A DNA stretch of 64,000 nucleotides, taken from the NCBI RefSeq assembly GCF_042680605.1, contig NZ_JBHUEE010000006.1, forward strand, positions 62,001 through 126,000. Direction: 5' to 3'. Both the position numbers and the translations under genes were made by a program. The notes under the pieces are model-generated. The model saw only the letters and a program-made list of their open reading frames with translations, was not told where the DNA came from and did not search any database. Below, piece after piece: positions 32,632-40,663 of this stretch (position 1 is the first letter of the stretch; every line of letters starts with the position of its first letter). This DNA comes from Allobogoriella deserti (GTDB taxonomy: Bacteria > Actinomycetota > Actinomycetes > Actinomycetales > Actinomycetaceae).

Positions 32632-33986
32632 GTGACCGCACCCACGGCAAGCGCCGGGAGTGACGCCGTGAGGTACTTGAAGAGCTCCGAACGCGGCTCG
32701 TAGGTGACCGGGTTCAGCAGTAGCTGATAGGTGACGCTACCGAGGACCAGCGCGATGATCCCCGCCGGGTTGAAGCCTGCCACATACCAGTAATCCGATC
32801 CTCGGTCGTGGCGGTAGAGCGCGGAGACACGGAGCGAGGACAACCTCCGCAGGACGTACCAGTCCGCGATCTGGATCCCGACCATGGGCGCGATCATCAG
32901 TCCGACGAACGCCATGAAGCGGTCGATGTTGTCCGAGAATGGCCCGGAGAAGAACACCGTCACCAGCATCATCGGGGCTAGCACACCCGCCGCGATCCAC
33001 TTCCACCGGACCCGGCTGCCGATCCAGGGCACCTGGGAGACCCCGAGCGAGGCGACGTAGGCGCCGATGAGAGTCGAGCCCAGGTTGGCGAACGCGATGA
33101 ACACCAGCACGACGACGCCGCCGGTCGTCCCCGCGACCTCGATCGCCCAGACCGTGGCGTCGGCGTGCCCGGTCATCAACGCCGCGTAGAGGCTGACGGC
33201 CGCGACCACGACCCACGCCACGCCGAGCCCGAGCATCGACGGCAGCAGTGCTTTGCGACCGCTGTCGACCATCCGCACCATGCCGCCCATGTAGGACCAC
33301 CAGCCCCAGGTGCTGACGATGAGCAGCTCGACGACGGAGGTGTAGTTGAGCAACCGGTCCGGCCAGGCCGCGATCGGGGCGGCGTCGAGTATGTTGGCCA
33401 GTCCGTACTCGCTGAAGAGCACGTAGAACAGCCAGACGGCGATGACGCACATCCCGACGGCGACCACGGGGCCCACCCGCTGCAGCGACGCTGCGCCGCG
33501 GCTGACCATCCACCACACGCCCACGATGCCCAGCACCGTGGTGACGGTGGCGATGGCCGAACGGCTGCCCTCGTCGGCGACGCCGGATGCGATGAGCACG
33601 GAGGCGACGGAGCGACCGAAGAACAGCATGAGCACGCTGTTCCAACCGAGCGCCGTGCAGTACTGCATGAACAGCCCGAGATAGCTGCCGCGGCTGCCGA
33701 GCTGCGGCTTCGTCGAGATGACTGTCTCGATGCCGTAGGTCGTGCTGCTGGGGACCGTGGCGAGCGTGACGAGCATCTGTCCGATGAGGCCGCCGGCGAG
33801 CATCGCGACTGTGCCCATCTTGGCGTCGAGATAGGACGCCGCAGACCCTCCGACGACGAATGACCAGGTCGCGATGCCTGCGGTGGTGCAGACGGCGCCG
33901 AGGACGAAACCGCTCCAGTTCCGTTGCCGCACCGGCAGCGGAAGGCTCGACCGCGCGACACGGATTCCGGGGGAGCTCACAGCCAC
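32547..33986 (-). CDS. NCS1-family transporter (purine-cytosine permease type)
   Basis: A 479-residue permease with twelve hydrophobic segments. Landmarks are NWSGFVLGAVCTTAGIATWSFVVGGSAASYL in helix 1, GIETVISTKPQLGSRGSYLGLFMQY, and IADWYVLRR at the intracellular end of helix 10, a strong NCS1 signature. NCS1 proteins import nucleobases, hydantoins, allantoin or thiamine with Na+ or H+. Here it is divergent from the acetone-carboxylase-like operon, so its substrate may feed that pathway. It follows a tiny membrane-protein gene with a 10-bp overlap. Confidence 0.93.
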   Translation of the reverse strand: MAVSSPGIRVARSSLPLPVRQRNWSGFVLGAVCTTAGIATWSFVVGGSAASYLDAKMGTVAMLAGGLIGQMLVTLATVPSSTTYGIETVISTKPQLGSRGSYLGLFMQYCTALGWNSVLMLFFGRSVASVLIASGVADEGSRSAIATVTTVLGIVGVWWMVSRGAASLQRVGPVVAVGMCVIAVWLFYVLFSEYGLANILDAAPIAAWPDRLLNYTSVVELLIVSTWGWWSYMGGMVRMVDSGRKALLPSMLGLGVAWVVVAAVSLYAALMTGHADATVWAIEVAGTTGGVVVLVFIAFANLGSTLIGAYVASLGVSQVPWIGSRVRWKWIAAGVLAPMMLVTVFFSGPFSDNIDRFMAFVGLMIAPMVGIQIADWYVLRRLSSLRVSALYRHDRGSDYWYVAGFNPAGIIALVLGSVTYQLLLNPVTYEPRSELFKYLTASLPALAVGAVTYVVLSLVLPMSSRASSSTGEVAADRTA

Positions 33987-34141
33987 CCCCAGACCAGCAG
34001 GGCGACCGGGGCCAGCAGTCCCAGGCCGACGAGGACACCGTAGTCGGTGCTGGAGAGCCCCACGCCGAGCGGGAACGCGTCCAGCTCGTCGGCGTCGAGC
34101 TCGGTGATCTCGTCTTCTGACACTGTCCGGTCACCCTCCAT
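33977..34141 (-). CDS. Small single-helix membrane protein in the NCS1 operon
   Basis: A 54-residue product with an acidic N-terminus (SEDEITELDADELDAFPLGVGL) and one C-terminal hydrophobic helix (YGVLVGLGLLAPVALLVWGWL). The overlap with the transporter start indicates coupled translation, and the size suggests an accessory subunit of the permease. No database family is recalled. The start is uncertain: ATG 34141, GTG 34123 (GGAGGG upstream) and GTG 34180 are all possible. Confidence 0.65.
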   Translation of the reverse strand: MEGDRTVSEDEITELDADELDAFPLGVGLSSTDYGVLVGLGLLAPVALLVWGWL

Positions 34142-34201
34142 CGTGCGATTGACATACGTCAGTTTGTGAATGGCGTGCACCCGATCTTGGACAGTGTCAC
34201 G

Positions 34202-34367
34202 CAGTACGCGTTACGTCAAAGGCGCTGGTCAAGTAGCAACAGTGCGTAGCAAAAGGTCACTTGCAGTGCGCGTTCCGTTATGGGGCGGGCTTGACTCAAG
34301 CCGGGGCGGCCAGGCAGCGTGTTTCGCGAACCGCACTGAACCACACATAGAGCTACGCATTGCGTAG
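34202..34367. promoter_or_regulatory. Divergent control region with repeated half-sites and a palindrome
   Basis: Between the transporter and carboxylase operons lie CAGTACGCGTTACG (34202), CAGTGCGTAGC (34240) and CAGTGCGCGTTCCG (34264), three direct copies of a CAGT-R-CGY core. A perfect dyad CTACGCA-T-TGCGTAG (34353-34367) ends 26 bp before the beta-subunit start. The array suits an Lrp/AsnC-type protein that binds several sites and wraps DNA. The assignment to the regulator at 32023 is inference. Confidence 0.6.
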
Positions 34368-34392
34368 TTCATCTCCGACGAAAGGATGCCTC

Positions 34393-36531
34393 GTGGACGA
34401 TTTCCGTCCCCTCGTCCTGGGAATCGACGCCGGTGGCACGATGACCGACACGCTGCTCGTCGACGAACAGGGCAGGTTCGCGGTCGGTAAGGCATCGACA
34501 ACCCCGCACAACGAGTCCGAAGGTTTCCTGGAGTCAGCGGAGGACGCTGCCGGCTATTGGGACCTCGGACTTCGAGAGACGTTCGAGCAGCTCTCCGTGG
34601 TGCTCTACTCGGGCACCGGCATGCTCAACACGCTGCTGTCCCGCACCGGGCGCAAGCTCGGACTTCTGGTGACTCGCGGCATGGAGGACGCGGTTCTCAT
34701 GGGGCGCGGTCTTCAAGCTTGGTCCGAGTACTCCTACTCCGACCGGCTGCACGCCGTGACGCACCAGCACCCGGAGCCGCTTCTGCCTCGCCACCTGGTA
34801 CGCGGTGTCACCGAGCGGATCGACCAGTTCGGCAACGAGATCGCGCCGGTCTACGAGGAAGAGGCCGCCCGCGCCGTCGAGGAACTGCTGGCGCAAGGGG
34901 TCGAGGCGATCTGTGTGTGCTGCGTATTCTCCTACGTCGACAACGCACACGAGCAACAGATCGCCGGCATCGCGCGCCAGGTCATCGCCGATCACGGTGC
35001 GGACATCCCGGTCCTGTGCTCGGCGACGGTGCGCCCGGTGATCCGGGAGCAGTCCCGCCTCAACAGCGTGCTCATCGAGGCGTACGCCGCCGACCGGGGA
35101 CGTGACCAACTGCTCGGCGTCGAGGAGGCCTCGAACCGCAACGGCTTCCGGTACGGGGTCCAGACCGTGCTCTCCTACGGTGGCCTGGCGAGCATCCGGT
35201 ACCCGCGACTGCACGAGACGATGATCTCCGGCCCCGTCGGCGGCATTCTCGGCGCGAAGTACATCGGCGACATCATCGGTGCCGACTCGGTCGTCGTGAG
35301 CGACATGGGCGGCACCAGCTTCGACATCAGCGCCATCACTGCGGGCAACGTGCCGATCGACAACGAGCCCACACTCGCACGGTTCAAGCTCAACCTCCCG
35401 ACCATCGCCATGGACACCATCGGCGCCGGTGCCGGGACGATCATCAAGGTCGACCCGCTGACCAAGAAGGTCAGCCTCGGGCCCGAGAGCGCCGGCTCGA
35501 CACCCGGGCCGGTGGCGTTCGATATGGGCGGCACTGAGCCGACGATCTGCGATTGCGACGTCGTCATGGGGCGTCTCAACCCCGACAATTTCCTCGGCGG
35601 CAAGGTCCGCCTCAACGTCGAGAAGGCCGAACAAGTCTTGCGCGAGAAGGTCGCCGATCCACTGGGCATCGATCTTTACGAGGCCGCCGAGGGCATGGCG
35701 AACCTCCTCGAGATGGATGCGCGGGAAGCCATCCGGCAGATGATCTCGGCCCGGGCCGTCGACCCCACCGAATACTCCCTCATGGCGTACGGCGGTTCGG
35801 GCCCGCTGCACATGGCTGAGTACAGCCGGGGGCTCGGGTTCAAGAACGTCCTCACCTTCCCCTTCGCCGCGGCGTTCTCGGCCTTCGGGTGCACCACGGC
35901 CGACTACCTACGGCGTTACAGCCGATCGGTGGACCTCTCGGTCGCGCCCGACGCGAGCCGGGAGGAGCGCGATGCCGTCCGGGAGGAGATCAATCACGTC
36001 TGGTCGCAGCTGCACGAGGCCGCGGTCTCCGAGATGTCCGACGAGGGCCACGCGCACGATGCGGTGCAGCTGCAGATGTTCGCAATGATGCGCTACACGG
36101 GCCAGCTCGAGGATGTCGAGGTGCCGATCGGCCTTGAGCGACTGCGGACAGACGCCGACCTCGACACGCTCGTCGAGGAGTTCGAGCGCCTCTATGCTGC
36201 GATGAACCGGGCGGTCGCCCAGTACCGGGAAGCGGGCCACAGCATCAAGGAACTGGGCCTCGTCGCCAAGGTCGACAAGATCAAGCCACGCGTTGTCAAG
36301 GCGCCGCTGGAAGGCCCGACGCCGCCGGCGGAGGCGTCCAAGGGCACTCGCCCGATGTACTACAACCGCGAGTGGCGCGACGCGTCGCTCTGGGAGATGG
36401 ACCTGCTGCGGCCGGGCAACGAGATCGCGGGGCCGGCCGTCATCGAGCACCCGGCCACCACTCTCGTGGTCCCTGCCGGTGATCAGGTCTGGCTCGACGA
36501 GTGGACGATCCTCCACTACGAGCACGGCTGA
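34393..36531 (+). CDS. Acetone carboxylase beta subunit-like (HydA/HyuA family) protein
   Basis: A 712-residue ATP-dependent subunit of the hydantoinase A/oxoprolinase family. The N-terminal ASKHA phosphate loop is GIDAGGTMTDTLLVD, the second is VVSDMGGTSFDIS, and the stretch SYGGLASIRYPRLHEAMISGPVGG-like (here with HETMISG) is close to acetone and acetophenone carboxylases. Its length matches the 717-residue AcxA. GTG 34393 follows AAAGGA at six bases. With the alpha and gamma genes it should activate the ketone and bicarbonate by phosphorylation. Pure hydantoinase or oxoprolinase function is less likely because a gamma gene is present. Confidence 0.88.
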   Translation: MDDFRPLVLGIDAGGTMTDTLLVDEQGRFAVGKASTTPHNESEGFLESAEDAAGYWDLGLRETFEQLSVVLYSGTGMLNTLLSRTGRKLGLLVTRGMEDAVLMGRGLQAWSEYSYSDRLHAVTHQHPEPLLPRHLVRGVTERIDQFGNEIAPVYEEEAARAVEELLAQGVEAICVCCVFSYVDNAHEQQIAGIARQVIADHGADIPVLCSATVRPVIREQSRLNSVLIEAYAADRGRDQLLGVEEASNRNGFRYGVQTVLSYGGLASIRYPRLHETMISGPVGGILGAKYIGDIIGADSVVVSDMGGTSFDISAITAGNVPIDNEPTLARFKLNLPTIAMDTIGAGAGTIIKVDPLTKKVSLGPESAGSTPGPVAFDMGGTEPTICDCDVVMGRLNPDNFLGGKVRLNVEKAEQVLREKVADPLGIDLYEAAEGMANLLEMDAREAIRQMISARAVDPTEYSLMAYGGSGPLHMAEYSRGLGFKNVLTFPFAAAFSAFGCTTADYLRRYSRSVDLSVAPDASREERDAVREEINHVWSQLHEAAVSEMSDEGHAHDAVQLQMFAMMRYTGQLEDVEVPIGLERLRTDADLDTLVEEFERLYAAMNRAVAQYREAGHSIKELGLVAKVDKIKPRVVKAPLEGPTPPAEASKGTRPMYYNREWRDASLWEMDLLRPGNEIAGPAVIEHPATTLVVPAGDQVWLDEWTILHYEHG

Positions 36532-36574
36532 GCACCCGCGCACCCGTTCGAGCTCCGGAGACGAAGGAACGCCA

Positions 36575-38770
36575 ATGACTCTCACCGACCCCACCACCGA
36601 GAACCCGACGCTGCACGACCGGTTGCTCGCGGGCGACCGGATCTTTGCCGAGACCGGCAACTACGCGGGCATCGACACGCTCGAGCTGCGCGAGGACGAC
36701 CCGATCAAGTACGAGAGCCTCCATGTGAAGCTGCGCTCCACCGTGGTCAACGCGCGCGACATGGCGCGGCGCATCTCCGCCTCGCCCGGCGTGCGCGAGG
36801 TGGGCGAGAGCGTGGTGGCGCTGTTCACGCCGGAAGGTGATGCGATCGCGCTGTCCACCGGAATCATGGTGCACGTCCACACCGCGAGTCGGTTCATCAA
36901 GTGGATGATCCAGAACGACTACGAGGAGTCCCCCGGCATCCGGCACGGGGACATCTTCGCCAACAACGACGCCTTCATCGGTACCGTCCAGGCTCCCGAC
37001 GTCATCGACGTCACCCCGATCTTTCACGAAGGGGAGCTCATCGGCTGGGTCGCCGCCGTCTGTCACGAGCTCGAGGTGGGTGGCATCACCCCGGGAGGCG
37101 ACGTCGCCCTGGCGCAGGAGCGGTACACCGAGGGCCTGTTCGTCTGTGCCGAGAAGGTGGGGGAGAACGACGAGCTGCGCCGCGACTACCTCATCCGGCT
37201 CGAGCGGAACCTGAGGATGCCGATCTACTGGGTGCTCGACGAGAAGGCGAAGGTGGCGGCCTGCCTGGAGGTGCGCGACCAGGTGCTGGACCTGGTCGAT
37301 CAGGTCGGTGTCGACTATTACAAGCAGGCCACCAAGGAGTTCATCGAGGAGGGACGGCGCGGCCAGCTCTCCCGGATGCGGCAGCTGACGGTGCCCGGCC
37401 GCTACCGCGGCCACACCTTCTTCGGCCACGTCACCGAGGGCAAGAACGGCGTCCTGCCCCTCGGCAACAAGAACTGGCTCTACGCCATCCCGATGGAGAT
37501 GGAGGTCTCCGCCGAGGGCAAGCTGAGCATTGACTTCGACGGCACCAACTCCTGGGGCTACCACTCGATGAACTGCACACCCGCCGGCATGGACGGCGGG
37601 ATGTTCGTCACGCTCACCCAGCACATGAACTACGACGGCAAGGTCAACGACGGTGCCTGGCTCGCCACCGAGCTCAACCTGCCGTCGGGGACATGGACCA
37701 ATCCCGAACGTGAAACCGTTGCGACCGCCACCTCGTGGGCGCTGTTGTTGCCGGCGTACGGCGTCTTCCAACGCATGCTGAGCCGCGGCTTCCTGGCGCG
37801 CGGCTTCAAGGAAGAGGTCTTCGTCGGCCAGGTCAACAGCCCGATGATCGAGATGGGTGGCGAGAGTCAGTACGGCGGGCAGTTCGGCATCGCCCTGTTC
37901 GAGTGCGCGGCAGCCGGCAGCGGTGCCCTGGGCATCAAGGACGGCCTGGACACCTCCTACGTCGGTTGGAACCCCGAATCCGACATGGGCAACATGGAGG
38001 TCTGGGAACAGGACATGCCCATGGTCTACCTCGGCCGCAGCATCAGCCCGAACTCCGGCGGCTTCGGCCGCTACCGAGGTGGCTGCGGGTTCGAGTCGCT
38101 GTGGCTGGTCAACAACTCCTCCCAACTGATCGCCGCGACCTCCGAGCACTCCAGCCGCGTCTTCGACAACGCCGGAATGTGCGGCGGCTACCCGGCACCG
38201 ACCGTGCAGCTGCACCACTCGACCCACGATGCCGGGATCCCGGAGCGGGCGGCCGAGCGCAAGCCGCTCCCGCACTCGCTGGGATCCGACCCGCACGAGT
38301 CGGACCTGGCCAAGTTCGCCGACGGCACGACGCACGTCGAGGAAGGCCCCTACCTCGCCACGCCGCTGCGCCACGGGGACCTGTTCGCCCACTCCTACAA
38401 CGGTGGCGGCGGGTACGGCGATCCGCTGGAGCGGGACCCCGGCGCCGTCGCACGCGACGTCGCCAACGGGTATGTCACCGCTGATGTGGCAGCGGCGGTC
38501 ACCGGTGTCGTGGTCGAGGGGACCGAGGTGGACGAGGAAGCCACGCGAGCGCGTCGTGAGGGCATCGTCCGCGGCCGCCGGGAGAACAGTGTGCCGGTGA
38601 GCGAGTGGATCCAGCAGCAGAGCCAGCGGATCCGGCGCAAGGATCTCGCCCCCGAGGTTGCGGAGATGTACCGCGACAGCATGTCCCTCTCGCGCAGGTT
38701 CGCCGCGGAGTTCCGCGAGTTCTGGCAGCTGCCCGAGGACTTCGAGTTCGAGGCGCAGCCGACACGGTGA
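36575..38770 (+). CDS. Acetone carboxylase alpha subunit-like (HydB/HyuB family) protein
   Basis: A 731-residue HyuB-family subunit that would carry the carboxylation site with a bound metal. The family pattern includes SLHVKLRSTVVNARDMARRIS, HVHTASRFIKWM, GDIFANNDAFIGTVQAPDVIDV and the acidic/His cluster VCHELEVGGITPGGD. The glycine-rich end NGGGGYGDPLERDP is a HyuB hallmark. It starts 43 bp after the beta gene with GAAGGA upstream and is followed 44 bp later by the gamma gene. AcxB of known acetone carboxylases is slightly longer (about 775). Confidence 0.88.
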   Translation: MTLTDPTTENPTLHDRLLAGDRIFAETGNYAGIDTLELREDDPIKYESLHVKLRSTVVNARDMARRISASPGVREVGESVVALFTPEGDAIALSTGIMVHVHTASRFIKWMIQNDYEESPGIRHGDIFANNDAFIGTVQAPDVIDVTPIFHEGELIGWVAAVCHELEVGGITPGGDVALAQERYTEGLFVCAEKVGENDELRRDYLIRLERNLRMPIYWVLDEKAKVAACLEVRDQVLDLVDQVGVDYYKQATKEFIEEGRRGQLSRMRQLTVPGRYRGHTFFGHVTEGKNGVLPLGNKNWLYAIPMEMEVSAEGKLSIDFDGTNSWGYHSMNCTPAGMDGGMFVTLTQHMNYDGKVNDGAWLATELNLPSGTWTNPERETVATATSWALLLPAYGVFQRMLSRGFLARGFKEEVFVGQVNSPMIEMGGESQYGGQFGIALFECAAAGSGALGIKDGLDTSYVGWNPESDMGNMEVWEQDMPMVYLGRSISPNSGGFGRYRGGCGFESLWLVNNSSQLIAATSEHSSRVFDNAGMCGGYPAPTVQLHHSTHDAGIPERAAERKPLPHSLGSDPHESDLAKFADGTTHVEEGPYLATPLRHGDLFAHSYNGGGGYGDPLERDPGAVARDVANGYVTADVAAAVTGVVVEGTEVDEEATRARREGIVRGRRENSVPVSEWIQQQSQRIRRKDLAPEVAEMYRDSMSLSRRFAAEFREFWQLPEDFEFEAQPTR

Positions 38771-38814
38771 GCGGTACGGACCCCGAAGCGACCCAACCGA
38801 CAGAAGGCGGAGCA

Positions 38815-39303
38815 ATGACGAGCTACGACACCCACGCGATCGGCGACCTGATCGATGGGACCCTCCCGTGGCCGGCCACAAAACAGATGATGAGCGGCTA
38901 CAAGGACGACACCCGGTTCGACACCTACCTGGAGGTGCTCCAGCAGCGGGTCCCGTGGCCGGAGGAGATTCTGCTGCCCATCGGCGAGCACCTGTACATC
39001 GTGAAGGGAGCCGAGGGGCGCGTCGTGAAGTGCGACTGCGGTCACGAGTTCGGCGACTACCGGGAGAACTGGAAGCTGCAGGCGCGGATCCGCGTACGGG
39101 ACGACCAGGAGTCGATCGAGGAGATCTATCCCGGGCGGTTCGCCTGCGACGCGAGTTGGATGGAGCTGCGCGAGTTCCTGTGCCCGGGATGCCTCACGCT
39201 CCTCGAGGTCGAGGCCGCGCCGCCCGGGTTCCCCGTGGTCTTCGACTTCCTCCCCGACCTCGAGGCCCTCTATCAGGACTGGCTCGGGAGGCCGGTGCCG
39301 TGA
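38815..39303 (+). CDS. Acetone carboxylase gamma subunit-like zinc protein
   Basis: A 162-residue protein strongly resembling AcxC. It has the ILPIGEHLYIVKG-type strand and CDCGHEFGDYRENWKLQARIRVRD, then EEIYPGRFACDASWMELREFLCPGC and the end FDFLPDLEALYQDWLGRPVP. The four zinc ligands are Cys73, Cys75, Cys123 and Cys126. The subunit is specific to the acetone and acetophenone-type carboxylase complexes, so it is the best evidence that the two preceding genes encode a carboxylase. Its stop overlaps the next GTG. Confidence 0.9.
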   Translation: MTSYDTHAIGDLIDGTLPWPATKQMMSGYKDDTRFDTYLEVLQQRVPWPEEILLPIGEHLYIVKGAEGRVVKCDCGHEFGDYRENWKLQARIRVRDDQESIEEIYPGRFACDASWMELREFLCPGCLTLLEVEAAPPGFPVVFDFLPDLEALYQDWLGRPVP

Positions 39304-40193
39304 ACCGCAACGTCATCATCACCTGCGCCCTGACCGGCGCCGGAGACACCGTCGGCAAGTCCGAGCATGTGCCCGTCACGCCCGAGCAGATCGCCCGGTC
39401 AGGCATCGAGGCCGCGCGTGCCGGGGCGGCGATCGTGCACGTCCACGTGCGCGACCCGCAGAGCGGCCAAGGTTCGCGTGAGGTGGAGCTCTACCGCGAA
39501 GCGGTCGACCTCATCCGTGCCAGCGAGGTCGACGTCGTGGTCAACACGACGGCCGGCATGGGCGGCGACCTCTACCTCGACGCGAAGCAGCCGACCACGA
39601 TCCTGCCCGAGACCGATCTCGTCAGCGGTGTCGAACGACTCGCGCACGTGGGCGAGGTCGATCCCGACATCTGCACGTTGGACTGCGGGAGCCTCAACTT
39701 CGGCGACGGGAGCCTGGTCTACGTCGGCACGCCCGACATCCTGCGCGACGGCGCGAAGCGGATCCAGGAGCTGGGCGTGCGGGTGGAGATGGAGATCTTC
39801 GATACGGGGCAGCTGTGGTGCGCCAAGCAGCTGGTCGACGAGGGCCTGATCGACGCTCCCGCCATGTTCCAGCTGTGCATGGGCATCCCGTACGGCGCCC
39901 CGGCGGACCCGCGGCTGCTGGCGACGATGGTCGAGCAGCTGCCTGCCGGCGCCGTCTGGTCCTCCTTCGCGCTGGGCCGGATGCAGATGCCGTGGGTGGC
40001 GCAATCCGTGCTGCTCGGCGGCCACGTCCGGGTGGGTCTGGAGGACAACCTGTATCTCAGCAAGGGGGTGAAGGCGACCAACGCTCAGCTGGTGGAGCGC
40101 GCGAGGACCATCATCGAGTCGATGGGCGCCTCCGTGGCCACACCCGACGACGCCCGCGAGGTCCTCGACCTGCCGGGCGGGACGCCGCGGTGA
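39300..40193 (+). CDS. Beta-keto acid cleavage enzyme (BKACE, DUF849)
   Basis: A 297-residue TIM-barrel enzyme. The zinc-binding His pair is in IVHVHVRDP (His47, His49), with CTLDCGSLNFGD in the substrate strand and GHVRVGLEDNLYL near the end, where the Glu of the metal site lies. BKACE enzymes condense a beta-keto acid with acetyl-CoA and cleave it to acetoacetate plus a new acyl-CoA; 3-dehydrocarnitine is one known substrate. It starts GTG overlapping the gamma stop by 4 bp. Placement directly after carboxylase subunits suggests it consumes the beta-keto acid they make. Confidence 0.93.
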   Translation: MNRNVIITCALTGAGDTVGKSEHVPVTPEQIARSGIEAARAGAAIVHVHVRDPQSGQGSREVELYREAVDLIRASEVDVVVNTTAGMGGDLYLDAKQPTTILPETDLVSGVERLAHVGEVDPDICTLDCGSLNFGDGSLVYVGTPDILRDGAKRIQELGVRVEMEIFDTGQLWCAKQLVDEGLIDAPAMFQLCMGIPYGAPADPRLLATMVEQLPAGAVWSSFALGRMQMPWVAQSVLLGGHVRVGLEDNLYLSKGVKATNAQLVERARTIIESMGASVATPDDAREVLDLPGGTPR

Positions 40194-40660
40194 GCGCGGG
40201 GCCTGCGGCACTCTCGCCGTGGTGGGAACTGGTCCGCGACGAGTGGATCGACTACAACGGCCACCTCAGTGAGGCCTACTACGTCCTGGTGTTCGGGCAC
40301 GCCACCGACTCCGTGATGGAGCAGGTGGGTCTCGGCCCCGACTACCGCGCGGCGCAGGGCGCCTCGCTCTACACGGTGGAGGCGCACGTGCGTTACCTGG
40401 ACGAGGTGCTGTCCGGGGCCGAGCTGGAGGTGCGTTCGGCGGTGATCGGCGCCACCGACAAGCTCCTGCGGATCTGGCATGAGATGTGGTGCGCGGACAC
40501 GTTACGGGCGAGCGAGGAGATTCTCGGCGTTCACGTGGCGCAGGGCCGATCGGCGCCGTTCCCGGCGGACGTGGTCGAGCGCATCGACGCGCTGGTGACC
40601 GAGCCCGTACCGGACGCCGGCCGGGCGATCGCTGTCGGTCCGGCCTCCTCAGCTCGTTGA
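40190..40660 (+). CDS. Hotdog-fold thioesterase, betainyl-CoA thioesterase-like
   Basis: A 156-residue 4HBT-type thioesterase. DEWIDYNGHLSEAYYVLVFGHATDSVMEQVG holds the conserved D-YNGH motif, and YTVEAHVRYLDEV.SG follows. These stretches resemble the thioesterase domain that is fused to, or adjacent to, L-carnitine 3-dehydrogenase and hydrolyses betainyl-CoA. The carnitine dehydrogenase itself is missing here. GTG 40190 overlaps the BKACE stop by 4 bp. It likely hydrolyses the acyl-CoA released by the BKACE enzyme. Confidence 0.88.
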   Translation: MSAGPAALSPWWELVRDEWIDYNGHLSEAYYVLVFGHATDSVMEQVGLGPDYRAAQGASLYTVEAHVRYLDEVLSGAELEVRSAVIGATDKLLRIWHEMWCADTLRASEEILGVHVAQGRSAPFPADVVERIDALVTEPVPDAGRAIAVGPASSAR

Positions 40661-40663
40661 GCC

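Noticed and set aside
34393..38770. Hydantoinase or 5-oxoprolinase pair
   Set aside because: The family alone would allow it, but the adjacent AcxC-like gamma gene and the SYGGLASIRYPRLHE stretch favour a ketone carboxylase. It is kept as the alternative.
36440..38881. 813-residue open frame on the minus strand opposite the alpha-subunit gene
   Set aside because: It is exactly antisense to a well-conserved HyuB-family gene. Its composition (V/D/H/A-rich, no motif) is what a GC-rich gene gives in the complementary frame.
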